DNA from: Dictyobacter formicarum
Lineage (GTDB): Bacteria > Chloroflexota > Ktedonobacteria > Ktedonobacterales > Ktedonobacteraceae
Reading direction: 5' to 3'
Length of the DNA: 64,000 nt
Assembly (NCBI RefSeq): GCF_016587435.1
Contig: NZ_BNJJ01000029.1
Coordinates: 37,475 to 101,474, forward strand
How positions within the stretch are numbered: the first letter of the stretch is position 1; each line of letters begins with the position of its first letter. Shown here piece by piece: positions 1 to 8,508 of this stretch. A program made the translations under genes and the position numbers. Under the pieces are notes generated by a model. It made no database searches and was not told the origin of the DNA. It saw only the letters and a program-made list of their open reading frames with translations.

Positions 1-94
1 TTACTCTCTATGTTTTTTAAGCGCCGTAGGTGCGTAGTATCAGGGGCCGGAGGCACAAACGCCCATCTATACGTATTCTGCTACAAAATGCGTA

Positions 95-1342
95 TCAAAC
101 TATGCTGAGCGCATAGCGAATCTCTTTGAGCACTTCTGCATCCTGTTCGGCCTGCCGGGCTTCATGTAGTGCCTGTTCAGCTACTGGACCGCCAATACTG
201 CCCAGTGCCCAGGCTGCATGTCCACGGATCAGCGATTCATCATCATGTAATGCTTTTGTTAGAGCAGGGATGGCCTGTGGATCTTTACTGTTGCCCAGTG
301 CCACACATACATTGCGCAAAAAGCCCCGCCGTTTGGTGCGTTTGATCGGGCTACGGCGAAAGCGCTCTCGAAATTCTTCGTCTGTCAGTGACAGCAGGGG
401 GATAAGCTCAGGCGTACTGCCCACGGTTGGGCGTGTCTGAAATTCGCTTCGCGGTTGAAACACTTTATTCGATGAACTGGGCGTCACTTCTGCTTCCCCG
501 GTGCGCTTCTGAATTGTCTGTAAGGGAATGATAGGTTTGCCATGTGCATCGCGTAAACCTAAACGTTTTTCGGCAACTTTATTGACCGGGCACACTTCCT
601 GACAGATATCACAGCCAAAAATAAGATTGCCTATCAGTGGTCGCATTTCCAATGGAATGCTGCCACGTAGCTCAATGGTAAGAAATGAAATACATTTAGT
701 AATGTCTAGCTCATATGGATTAGGTAATGCGCCTGTTGGGCAGGCGTGGAGGCATATCTCACAACTTCCACAGTTGGCCTTGAGTGGCTCGTCGGGAGTC
801 AGGGGAAGATTGGTAACGATCTCGGCCAGAAAGACCCAGGAGCCCCACCCTTTGGTCAAGATATTGGTGTTCTTTCCATACCAGCCCAGGCCAGCCCGCT
901 GGGCGACGGCACGATCTACCATACGGCCCGTGTCCACAAATAAGCGTGTCTCTACTTCATTATCCCATTGATCCCGTGCGTAGTCTTTTAGCCAGCTGGC
1001 AAACTGCTGTAGTTTGGGTTTGATAATATCATGGTAATCATCTCCCCAGGCGTAGCGCGAGATCCGACCATGTGGTTCCGTTTCGGCTGGCTCTGCTGGT
1101 TGTTCGGTCAGATAACACAGCGCCAGCGTGATAATAGATTGCGCCTCGGGCAGCAAGGCGTCTGGATGGCAGGAGGTCTCCGCCCGCTCGGCGGTAAACC
1201 ACGGCAGGCCATCCATCAAGCCACGCCCGATGCGTTCTTGAATAATCTGTTTGGTCTCAGGAAATGCAGCAGCACTGGTAATGCGCGCCGCATCAAAACC
1301 TAAGTTATATGCATACTCTTTAATCGTTTGTGCGTTGAGCAT
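95..1342 (-). CDS. queG: Epoxyqueuosine reductase
   Basis: Catalyses the last step of queuosine synthesis, the cobalamin-dependent reduction of epoxyqueuosine to queuosine in tRNA (known of the family). The 415-residue protein has the N-terminal DUF1730 part and two ferredoxin-type clusters in mid-protein, CGSCEICLHACPTGAL and CDICQEVCPVN, which supply eight cysteines for two 4Fe-4S centres. Residues from about 345 to the end form HEAT-like helical repeats, usual in long QueG proteins. The start ATG at 1340-1342 has no clear Shine-Dalgarno sequence. The gene lies 57 bp behind the ABC exporter pair on the same strand and may be read through from it or have its own promoter. The need for B12 fits the B12-dependent mutase genes elsewhere in the window. 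Confidence 0.93.
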   Translation of the reverse strand: MLNAQTIKEYAYNLGFDAARITSAAAFPETKQIIQERIGRGLMDGLPWFTAERAETSCHPDALLPEAQSIITLALCYLTEQPAEPAETEPHGRISRYAWGDDYHDIIKPKLQQFASWLKDYARDQWDNEVETRLFVDTGRMVDRAVAQRAGLGWYGKNTNILTKGWGSWVFLAEIVTNLPLTPDEPLKANCGSCEICLHACPTGALPNPYELDITKCISFLTIELRGSIPLEMRPLIGNLIFGCDICQEVCPVNKVAEKRLGLRDAHGKPIIPLQTIQKRTGEAEVTPSSSNKVFQPRSEFQTRPTVGSTPELIPLLSLTDEEFRERFRRSPIKRTKRRGFLRNVCVALGNSKDPQAIPALTKALHDDESLIRGHAAWALGSIGGPVAEQALHEARQAEQDAEVLKEIRYALSIV

Positions 1343-1399
1343 TGAGGTTTCACACTATCTCTATATTTGCTGGCCGCTATCCCGTTTTACTGTGCTACC

Positions 1400-2308
1400 T
1401 TAATTTGTGATGTCGCGTGTCTGCAGGGCCCACCAGGTGATGCCGCCGCACAGCGCCAGATAGACAATAATGACAATACCGGCATGGAGATCATTGATAG
1501 AGCCCGCGGCCTCTCCAAGTAGGTAGTTTTGCTGGTTAGTACGCAGGGCACCCAGATTATTGCCAATAAAATAATCTGGTATGGCGGCAAAAAAGGTGCC
1601 AAAGGCATTCTGCATACGGCTACCCAGAATTGTAAACAGACTACTGATACCACCTTCCAGGAACCACCAGATCAAGACGCCTGTGACGCCGGCCGCGGTT
1701 GCTTTTCCCCATGTGGACAGGCTGATCGCCAGTACGCAATAGGTAAACACGCTGAGCAAGGTTACCAGAAAATAGAGCGCTGTATGCAAGAGCCATTTCG
1801 CATTCATAAAGCTCCAATCAATGGTACGACCTGCAGGCAAATTTAGTAGCATCCACGTTATTATACCAACAACCATCAATGAGATGAACGCGATACAAAC
1901 ACATACCAGCATCGTTCCCAGCTTGGCCAGCAAAAACTGAATACGGGTAGGCCCTCTCGTCAGCATCAGGCGAATGCTGCCAACTGAATATTCGCCGCCA
2001 ACGATTGTGCCAGCCAGAATAATAAACAGGATCGTTCCAATGAAATTGGAGATCGAAATAGTGGTGTAGATCATGTCGGAAAAGAGCCGTGACGAGGTTG
2101 AGTTTGTAAAGAGCAAGGCTAACACTACCGTAACGATAGCGATTGTGCTCAGAACCTTGGACATGGCGCGCTGATGAATTTTGTACAGTTCACCAGCGAT
2201 TGAGCGGGCCAGCACGTTCAGAAAATGCTGGCTACCCATAATAACATTTTCACTGCGTGCCGGGGCTGGAATGAGCTGATCTACAGCTGTTTCTATTTGA
2301 TTGTTCAT
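1400..2308 (-). CDS. ABC-2 type exporter permease subunit
   Basis: A 302-residue membrane protein with about six hydrophobic segments, the first near residues 52-72 and the last at the C-terminus. It is the membrane half of an ABC-2 exporter whose substrate cannot be told from sequence. The start ATG (2306-2308) overlaps the stop codon of the ATP-binding gene in an ATGA arrangement, and AAGGAG lies 7 nt upstream inside that gene, so the two subunits are translationally coupled. The N-terminal 40 residues are hydrophilic and cytoplasmic. Family placement rests on topology and the adjacent ATPase. Confidence 0.85.
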   Translation of the reverse strand: MNNQIETAVDQLIPAPARSENVIMGSQHFLNVLARSIAGELYKIHQRAMSKVLSTIAIVTVVLALLFTNSTSSRLFSDMIYTTISISNFIGTILFIILAGTIVGGEYSVGSIRLMLTRGPTRIQFLLAKLGTMLVCVCIAFISLMVVGIITWMLLNLPAGRTIDWSFMNAKWLLHTALYFLVTLLSVFTYCVLAISLSTWGKATAAGVTGVLIWWFLEGGISSLFTILGSRMQNAFGTFFAAIPDYFIGNNLGALRTNQQNYLLGEAAGSINDLHAGIVIIVYLALCGGITWWALQTRDITN

Positions 2309-3381
2309 TTTGCCACTCCTTTTGTGCGATCAGTTGTACGATCAGCCGCTTTCTTCTGCTCGTATGGAGCCTCAACCACTGGCATCTCTCCTGGTTGGTT
2401 GGGTTGCGCAGTCGCCTGTAAGTATACAGCTTCCAGGCTTCCTTCGCGTGGATGTAGTTCGGCGGCGAACAGCTCATGGCGTGCCAGCAGTCGATTGATA
2501 TCAGCCGAACGGGCCGCCGGCGCATCCACTAACAGTAGCGGTTGTCGCAAAGCATTCTGTTCGATCGCGATGTGGCCGATCCAGCTGGCTTCCTGTCCTT
2601 TTAAATGCTGTAAGATGCGTAGTGCTTCCTGCGCTTCCTCAGCCCGGTTCATTCGAATCTCTACCTGTTCTTTTTCACGCAGAAGCTCTTTGACATCGCC
2701 TTGTTTTACCAGATTGCCTTTGCGTAGAATGGCGACACGGTTACAGACTTGTTGGACCTCAAACAGAATATGGCTGGACAAGAAAATGGTTTTGCCTAAT
2801 CCGGCCAGGCGTTGAATAAGTTTGCGAATCTCAATTACGCCGGCTGGATCGAGGCCATTGGTGGGCTCATCCAGCATTACCAGTTCTGGATCAGCCAGCA
2901 AGGCTGCGGCAATCCCTAAACGCTGCTTCATTCCTAGCGAGTAATTGCGATAGGCCAGTTGTTGATATTGCCTGAGTTCAACAATATCCAGCACTTCTTC
3001 ATAGCGTCGGTTATTGGCGCGTCCCAGAACCATGCCTGAATTGGCTGCGATCACGCGCAAATTATCCAGGCCCGAAAGGTATGGATAAAAAGTAGGGGTT
3101 TCCACGATAGCACCAATACGCTGTAAAATAGCTGGTAACTGGTATGCATTATCCATGCCAAAGAGCACTGCCCGGCCAGCCGTTGGATGAATAAGTCCAA
3201 GCAGCATACGGATGGTGGTTGTCTTGCCAGATCCGTTGGGACCTAAAAAACCAAATACGTCTCCTCGCATTACCTGCAAATTAAGATCATTGACCGCGAC
3301 AAGATTTCCAAAAGCTTTTGTTAATCTTTGAGTACTGATTACTGGCATGCCGTCATATGGGGGTATGCTTATATCGCTCAC
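2305..3381 (-). CDS. ABC transporter ATP-binding protein
   Basis: Nucleotide-binding subunit of the exporter formed with the next gene. In the 358-residue protein the Walker A GPNGSGKTT is near residue 47, the signature is LGMKQRLGIA, the Walker B is VMLDEPTNGLDP and the switch histidine is in LSSH. The last 110 residues form an extension common in ABC-2 type exporters of the CcmA/YhaQ type and end in a charged tail. Translation probably starts at GTG (3379-3381), preceded by AAGGAG at 6 nt. It is the first gene of the minus-strand operon; nothing coding lies within 690 bp upstream. Confidence 0.93.
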   Translation of the reverse strand: MSDISIPPYDGMPVISTQRLTKAFGNLVAVNDLNLQVMRGDVFGFLGPNGSGKTTTIRMLLGLIHPTAGRAVLFGMDNAYQLPAILQRIGAIVETPTFYPYLSGLDNLRVIAANSGMVLGRANNRRYEEVLDIVELRQYQQLAYRNYSLGMKQRLGIAAALLADPELVMLDEPTNGLDPAGVIEIRKLIQRLAGLGKTIFLSSHILFEVQQVCNRVAILRKGNLVKQGDVKELLREKEQVEIRMNRAEEAQEALRILQHLKGQEASWIGHIAIEQNALRQPLLLVDAPAARSADINRLLARHELFAAELHPREGSLEAVYLQATAQPNQPGEMPVVEAPYEQKKAADRTTDRTKGVAK

Positions 3382-4074
3382 TGACGACTCCTTCTCTGTT
3401 ATGTTCTATATTCTATGATGTACATTTTTTATAGCTACTTTCGCTCGCCAGGCAGTTTATCAGATACAGAGCTGTGTGTTAGCTGACTTCCTGGCTATAG
3501 GGAAGACTTTATCTCCTATTCGAATAGTATACGGTTAGGGCGCAATGCACTTCCACCTGTACCTTTTTATGAAGACCTCCGTATTTTTGTGGTATCCTCT
3601 GTAGAGTTGACGCGGGCGTGGGCATTTTTTAGCCATAGAAACAATACACACTTATATGTACATCGTAGAGCCGGTCCATCAGGAGAATCATCTTCCTTGT
3701 TAGATTGGCCAGAGTTAGTTTGTGCGCTAAAATTGAACCCATCATGAAGGCATATTCATGGCCTTCTCCTTGAGTAACGTTGCTCCTATATGCTCTCTTC
3801 TTGTTCCAGAGACTGGCCTTATGCTATAATCTGACAAGGAAAATTAGCCTATGAGGATATTCGTATCTCAAAGCAAAGCGTGCTAGCCGCGCAGCAAAAA
3901 CGCAATCATGTTTCCTACGAGTATTGGTCTAACGTTTATTTGCAATTTTAATAGGGAATAGACCAGACTGTAATAGCGGTTTATGCCGCCAGCGTTGTCT
4001 CCCCTGTTCCGGGTGCTAGCATACCTCCCTACCTGGTAGAGAGTGCCCGGCGCCCAGGAAAGGACTTGGTTAAA
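3382..4074. other. Intergenic region, divergent promoters and structured leader
   Basis: No convincing gene is seen in these 693 bases. The left part should hold the promoter of the minus-strand ABC operon. An extended -10 promoter for the right-hand gene lies at 3801-3830, followed by about 240 nt of potential leader with several hairpins. Confidence 0.6.
3801..3830 (+). promoter_or_regulatory. Sigma-70-like promoter of the Fe-S oxidoreductase gene
   Basis: TTGTTC (3801-3806), an 18-nt spacer and a perfect TATAAT (3825-3830) preceded by TGC, an extended -10. The predicted transcript start is near 3837, giving a leader of about 238 nt. Confidence 0.55.
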
Positions 4075-5883
4075 ATGATAGATCCCGATAGCGAATTGGA
4101 AGCTCGATATCGTTCAGTGGCTGTAACACCGGACTGGTATCAAACAAATATTCCTTGTCAGGTGGGCTGTCCGGCTCATACGGATGTTTCTACCTATATT
4201 GGTTTGATTTCACAGGCTCGTTTCGATGAAGCGTACCTGTTGAACCGTAAAGCAAATGTTGTACCTGGCGTGCTGGGTCGCACTTGCGCGAAACCATGCG
4301 AACCTGTTTGCCGTCGTAATAAAGTCGATGGTAAGCCAATTGCCATCTGCTGGTTGAAGCGTGCCGCGGCCGATCACCGTGAATATCGCCATCATGCAGA
4401 GTGCCCTCCTGTGACCAAAGATAAAAAGGTTGCAATTGTGGGTGCTGGCTCGGCTGGTATGGCCTGTGCTCGTGATCTACGCGATATGGGCTATCCGGTC
4501 ACCATTTATGAGCAGTATCCAACCGCCGGTGGCGTGATGGTAAATGGTATCCCGGTCTGGCGCCTTCCCCGTTATGTGACCACCGAAGAGTGTGATGAAT
4601 ACATGGCGGATATCGGCGTTGAAATTAAGTACAATACACGTGTTGGCCGCGATGTACAGGTTAAAGATCTGCTTGAAGAGTATGATGCTGTTTACCTGGC
4701 TGCTGGTTGTTATGTACCTAATGCATTGACTGGTCCCGATAACAAAGTGATCAAAGGTGCTGACCTGCATGGTGTGATCGACGGTATTCGTCTGCTGGAA
4801 AAGACGAATTATGGCGAGCCTGCTTATTTCGGTAAGCGCGTAGCAGTTCTTGGTTCTGGTTTTACTGCGATGGACTGTTGCCGTACCGCGGTCCGCTTTG
4901 GCGCCGAGAAGGTCTATATCATGTATCGTCGCTCGAAAGAGGAAGCTGGCTCGGACGAGTATGAAGTAGATGAGGCTATGTTTGAGCATGTTGAGTTCAA
5001 CTACCTCGTGACGCAGCTGGAAGTACAGAGTGAAGACGGTATCCACGTTAGTGGCATGCGCTTTATTCGCAATAAACTGGGAGATCCTGATGCCAGCGGT
5101 CGCCGTCGTCCTGTTCCCATTCCCGGCACCGAGTTCGAGATTGATGTCGACACGGTGATTCCAGCCTTTGGTCAGTATAGCGACGTATCCTGGTTGCCAG
5201 CCGAAGAACTGAGCCTTGAGGTTAACAAATGGGGTGTGCCTCTGCTGGATATCGAGACCTGGATGACAAACCATCCCGGGCTCTTTGCTGGCGGCGACTT
5301 CACGCAAGGTGCTCGTAACCTGATCTCGGCGATCGGCGATGGCCGTGATGCCGCAGCCGCCATTAACCGCTACCTGGGTGGTGTAGATAAGCCTGCGGAA
5401 CCCGCCGAAGAGGTTGAACTGCCTGACTACCGCCGTGGCATGGTTGATAACTACGAATCCATTCCACACCAGATGTTGCCTTCGCTGCCTCTGAAAGAGC
5501 GTTATGCCCATACCCGTGAAACCGAGACCGGCTATACACCCGAGCAGGCCGTGATTCAAGCTCGACGCTGCCTGCAGTGTCAGTTGAATATCATGATTGA
5601 CCCTTCAATCTGTATTCTCTGCTCTGGTTGTGTGGACATTTGTCCTTATGACTGTATTAGCATGGAAGGCCTGTCTCGCGTAGTCAAAGGGGATCCGATG
5701 CATGAGGATACCGAAGACTGGCGCGGTGGTGCTGATATGATCATTGATGAAGAAAAATGTATTCGCTGTGGACTGTGTATTGTACGCTGCCCCACTGATG
5801 CGATCTCTATGGTACAGTTCGAAGTTGCCAGTCCCAATGCGCGCTGGACAGTTTCGAAAATACCTGTTATCAATGTCAATTAG
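4075..5883 (+). CDS. NAD(P)-dependent Fe-S flavoprotein oxidoreductase, glutamate synthase small-subunit type
   Basis: A 602-residue FAD/NAD(P)H enzyme of the GltD/NfnL/dihydropyrimidine dehydrogenase class that passes electrons between a pyridine nucleotide and a partner oxidoreductase. The N-terminal domain carries the cysteine set CQVGCPAH and CAKPCEPVC for Fe-S centres. An FAD-binding GAGSAGMACARDL follows near residue 120, the NAD(P) site is GSGFTAMDCCR near residue 260, and a second FAD motif GLFAGGDFTQGARN follows. The C-terminus adds two 4Fe-4S clusters, CILCSGCVDICP and CIRCGLCIVRCP. ATG 4075 is preferred over the in-frame TTG at 4066 because AAAGGA lies 10 nt upstream of it. No glutamate synthase large subunit is nearby, so the partner and exact reaction are unknown. 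A strong terminator follows. Confidence 0.85.
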   Translation: MIDPDSELEARYRSVAVTPDWYQTNIPCQVGCPAHTDVSTYIGLISQARFDEAYLLNRKANVVPGVLGRTCAKPCEPVCRRNKVDGKPIAICWLKRAAADHREYRHHAECPPVTKDKKVAIVGAGSAGMACARDLRDMGYPVTIYEQYPTAGGVMVNGIPVWRLPRYVTTEECDEYMADIGVEIKYNTRVGRDVQVKDLLEEYDAVYLAAGCYVPNALTGPDNKVIKGADLHGVIDGIRLLEKTNYGEPAYFGKRVAVLGSGFTAMDCCRTAVRFGAEKVYIMYRRSKEEAGSDEYEVDEAMFEHVEFNYLVTQLEVQSEDGIHVSGMRFIRNKLGDPDASGRRRPVPIPGTEFEIDVDTVIPAFGQYSDVSWLPAEELSLEVNKWGVPLLDIETWMTNHPGLFAGGDFTQGARNLISAIGDGRDAAAAINRYLGGVDKPAEPAEEVELPDYRRGMVDNYESIPHQMLPSLPLKERYAHTRETETGYTPEQAVIQARRCLQCQLNIMIDPSICILCSGCVDICPYDCISMEGLSRVVKGDPMHEDTEDWRGGADMIIDEEKCIRCGLCIVRCPTDAISMVQFEVASPNARWTVSKIPVINVN

Positions 5884-5897
5884 GAAAATGTGGATTT

Positions 5898-5931
5898 TGC
5901 GGGGATGATCACTGTCATCCCCGCATTTTTT
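5898..5931 (+). terminator. Rho-independent terminator
   Basis: Ten to eleven base-pair GC-rich stem (5898-5908 with 5915-5925), six-base loop, then a run of T (5926-5931). It ends the oxidoreductase transcript and separates it from kptA. Confidence 0.9.
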
Positions 5932-5969
5932 ATGTTGTGTATACACGGTAATAATGCTATGGAGGATTG

Positions 5970-6518
5970 ATGGAAATTGATCTGCGACAGCTTAGCCGTA
6001 CGATGGCTTATGCCTTGCGCCATCAGCCAGCTAGTTTTGGATTGATATTGGATGATGAAGGCTGGGTCTCTGTGGATTTGCTGGTTAGTGCCTTGCGTCA
6101 GCATCGTTCGGCCTGGCAGCAATTACATGTGAGCGATATCGAGCAAGTAATGGCTCTGCCGGGGAAGAAGCGCTATGAGTTGCGTGCTGGCCGCATCCGT
6201 GCTTACTATGGACATTCTATTCAACAACGTATGCGTCGTGAAACCGCGGTTCCACCAGCGCGTCTTTTCCATGGCACCACTCCCGCTGCATATAAGCAGA
6301 TTTGTCAGTCTGGCTTGTTGCCCATGGGGCGTCAGTATGTTCACCTTTCAGAAGATAGAGAGACGGCGCTCCAGGTTGCCCGGCGCCGCACCTCGCAGCC
6401 AGTTATTCTGGTTGTGGCTGCCTTAGATGCTCATCAAGCCGGCATTCAATTTTATCTGGGCAACGATAGCGTCTGGTTGGCTGATACCATTCCTCCGCTT
6501 TACCTCACCAGACAATAA
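5970..6518 (+). CDS. kptA: RNA 2'-phosphotransferase, Tpt1/KptA family
   Basis: Transfers an internal 2'-phosphate from RNA to NAD+, giving ADP-ribose 1''-2'' cyclic phosphate; this is the reaction of the family. The 182-residue length matches bacterial KptA. Visible signatures are LSRTMAYALRH at the N-terminus, the winged-helix part, GRIRAYYGHS in the middle, LFHGTT at the start of the ADP-ribosyl-transferase fold, and HLSEDRETA with the paired arginines that follow. GGAGG (5961-5965) sits 4 nt before ATG 5970; the TTG at 5967 would leave only 1 nt. The gene stands alone just after a terminator, so it needs its own promoter in 5932-5960. No tRNA-splicing ligase leaving a 2'-phosphate is present here, so its RNA substrate is unclear, as for most bacterial KptA. 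Confidence 0.92.
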   Translation: MEIDLRQLSRTMAYALRHQPASFGLILDDEGWVSVDLLVSALRQHRSAWQQLHVSDIEQVMALPGKKRYELRAGRIRAYYGHSIQQRMRRETAVPPARLFHGTTPAAYKQICQSGLLPMGRQYVHLSEDRETALQVARRRTSQPVILVVAALDAHQAGIQFYLGNDSVWLADTIPPLYLTRQ

Positions 6519-6704
6519 TATTAGAGATATCCCTTTATCCCTTTTGTCCTATTGGATTGCATTATCTACACTTATCGATCATACTAGATAACAGATAGCT
6601 TTGTGCAGTGCTATGTTGTATGTACGCAGGCTGCAAATATTATTGCTACATAGGTATGTGGTGGGTATGTGTTTTATGTTGTCAGGGAAAGGGATATCAT
6701 AACT

Positions 6705-7235
6705 ATGTCTCATGTACGTTTCTACTGCATCAATATTAGTTGCTGGCTGCTAATTTTATTTGGCTTGATCAGTTGTGCTCCAGGTGGCATGTCATCCTCG
6801 CATACTTCAGGTGCAAATACCGCTCCATCTGGCAATAATTCTTCATCACCCCTTGGATCTGTCCCTACTACAATCAATCGTACAGAACGAATTCTGGTGC
6901 CATTGGGGGATAGTAGCCTGACAATTACCCATGTCCAACGAAAAGATGACTCAGACGCCACTACCCGCGAAATTAGCGTTACTCTGCTGCTAAAGAATGC
7001 TGGTAGACAGCCAATAGTGAATCATGCCTCGTATTTTCGTCTGGTGACTTCTGAGGGCGATACGCTTGGGCAACAGATCGCTACGTCCGCGCAGTTTGAC
7101 CGTATCATTGGTGTGGGTGAAACTTTTAGTGGTACGATTACCTTTAGCATTCCAATTAGTGTGAGCACCAGGTTGCGCTTACTTTATCATACCGAGCGAT
7201 CAACTCAGACAGCACTTGTACCACTAAATATATGA
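6705..7235 (+). CDS. Lipoprotein with immunoglobulin-like DUF4352-type domain
   Basis: A 176-residue exported protein. After about 20 mostly hydrophobic residues a lipobox LISC gives the lipidated cysteine, so it should be anchored on the outer face of the membrane. A Ser/Asn/Gly-rich linker follows, then a beta-rich domain of about 110 residues whose pattern (ITHVQRKDD, ISVTLLLKN, and FRLVTSEGD) resembles the DUF4352 immunoglobulin-like fold. ATG 6705 is chosen over the upstream in-frame GTG at 6669 because AGGGAAAGGG lies about 11 nt before it and the signal peptide begins there. No function can be named. It is flanked by AT-rich spacers and looks monocistronic. Confidence 0.75.
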   Translation: MSHVRFYCINISCWLLILFGLISCAPGGMSSSHTSGANTAPSGNNSSSPLGSVPTTINRTERILVPLGDSSLTITHVQRKDDSDATTREISVTLLLKNAGRQPIVNHASYFRLVTSEGDTLGQQIATSAQFDRIIGVGETFSGTITFSIPISVSTRLRLLYHTERSTQTALVPLNI

Positions 7236-7842
7236 ATATGGATAAAGTTCCTATAATTTTGAATTTGCGCCACCAGTTGGCGTATGGGTACAGGGCCATG
7301 TTTGTTTCTTAGCTCGCTGCAGCTATCTATCCTTTTTCTTTGTTTTGTCGAGACAGAAACTTTTTAACGACCATCGTTGGTTAAACACAGCTAAAAAGGA
7401 CCATTTCGGATCTATCCAGCTAATCATCATTTCTGCTTGCCATGCTGATTTTGTCGCATGAGTCTAATTTACATAGAATGAATAATGGCTTATCAGGAGT
7501 AGCAGTAAGAAAATATGATAACAAGGACTTTTAGTTTGCCATGTTATATTTTCTTTAACTATTTTATCTTTCAAGTTATATGCTATTTGCCCACTTCATT
7601 CTAGTAGTACATTGGCATAGGTACTTGACAATTTTCGCCGTATTAAGCAAAATTGAAAAAAAGCCCGATTTGTGAGAGATATGCATCTCTATTAGTCGTA
7701 TATTTATCATGAATCAGGCGAGTGTACCACCGATCAAGGTATATTCTTTCCCCCCTTCTGAGTCGTCTTGCTGTAGTTTGATAAGCAGGTGCCAGCGGCT
7801 CACTGACCTGAAAGGATATATGTAGGTCTGCAAGGAGCAATG
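7236..7842. other. Intergenic region before the ECF sigma gene
   Basis: AT-rich, with no coding frame that looks real. A candidate promoter is TTGACA (7625-7630), 17-nt spacer, CAAAAT (7648-7653), about 190 nt upstream of the sigma gene. No clear terminator for the lipoprotein gene was found. Confidence 0.5.
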
Positions 7843-8508
7843 ATGGTGCGACATGAATGGTCCGATGAGGATCTGGCCCAAAAGCTGCATGATCGAGACC
7901 CCGAGGCATTGGAAACTCTTATATCCCGGTATTCTCGTGAAGTTTTTTATTTTATTCGTTTAGTACTTGATAGCGTTGGGGTAACGCAGGATGCAGAGGA
8001 ATGTGTCAACGACCTTTTTGTTGCCGTCTGGCAAGAGATTGATACCTTTGATGCTACACGCGGGACCTTACGTACCTGGCTCACGATGCGGGCAAAATAT
8101 ATTGCCCTGGATCGTCGACGTCAATTGTGCCGTCGTCAGACGCACAATGTCCAATCTGCTGATGAAATTCGTCAATGGGGTTCAACCGATACTGCTGGAA
8201 ATCGTAAAGCTTCTGGCTGGGGATACGAACACGATACACGTGCAACTTTGCCTCCACATCCAGAAGCAAGTATGGAACATTTGCTAGAGCAAAGCGAAAG
8301 GCGTGAGGAATTACGTCTTGCGTTGGCGACGTTACCCGAACTTGACCGCTTTCTCATCTATCATCGCTATTTTAAATTTGCTAGCACTGAGGAATTAGCG
8401 ACAAAGACGGGATTGACCCGCCATGCCGTTGACACGCGACTCTGGCGAGCGCGCAAAAGCTTACGCGAAGCGCTCAAGGAGCATGCCCATGAGTATGAGC
8501 GAATTTGA
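7843..8508 (+). CDS. ECF-type RNA polymerase sigma factor
   Basis: A 221-residue sigma-70 family factor of the extracytoplasmic function group. Region 2 runs from about residue 12 (LAQKLHDRDPEALETL) through ECVNDLFVAVW and RGTLRTWLTMRAK, which form the -10 recognition helices. Region 4 lies near the C-terminus (STEELATKTGLTRHAVDTRLWRA), a helix-turn-helix for the -35 element. The linker of about 45 residues is longer than average. AAGGAG at 7832-7837 sits 5 nt before ATG 7843 and only 2 nt before the ATG at 7840. The end overlaps the next gene by 20 bp, so sigma and anti-sigma are made together. Confidence 0.92.
   Translation: MVRHEWSDEDLAQKLHDRDPEALETLISRYSREVFYFIRLVLDSVGVTQDAEECVNDLFVAVWQEIDTFDATRGTLRTWLTMRAKYIALDRRRQLCRRQTHNVQSADEIRQWGSTDTAGNRKASGWGYEHDTRATLPPHPEASMEHLLEQSERREELRLALATLPELDRFLIYHRYFKFASTEELATKTGLTRHAVDTRLWRARKSLREALKEHAHEYERI

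Noticed and set aside
1..94. Possible end of another gene at the left edge
   Set aside because: No frame gives a recognisable C-terminus in this short stretch; it is taken as the spacer downstream of queG.
477..1303. Plus-strand frames opposite queG and similar long antisense frames opposite other genes
   Set aside because: They are shadows of the real genes on the other strand, without ribosome sites or domains.
7643..7909. An 88-codon minus-strand frame upstream of the ECF sigma gene
   Set aside because: It crosses the start of the sigma gene, has no ribosome site and no family pattern.
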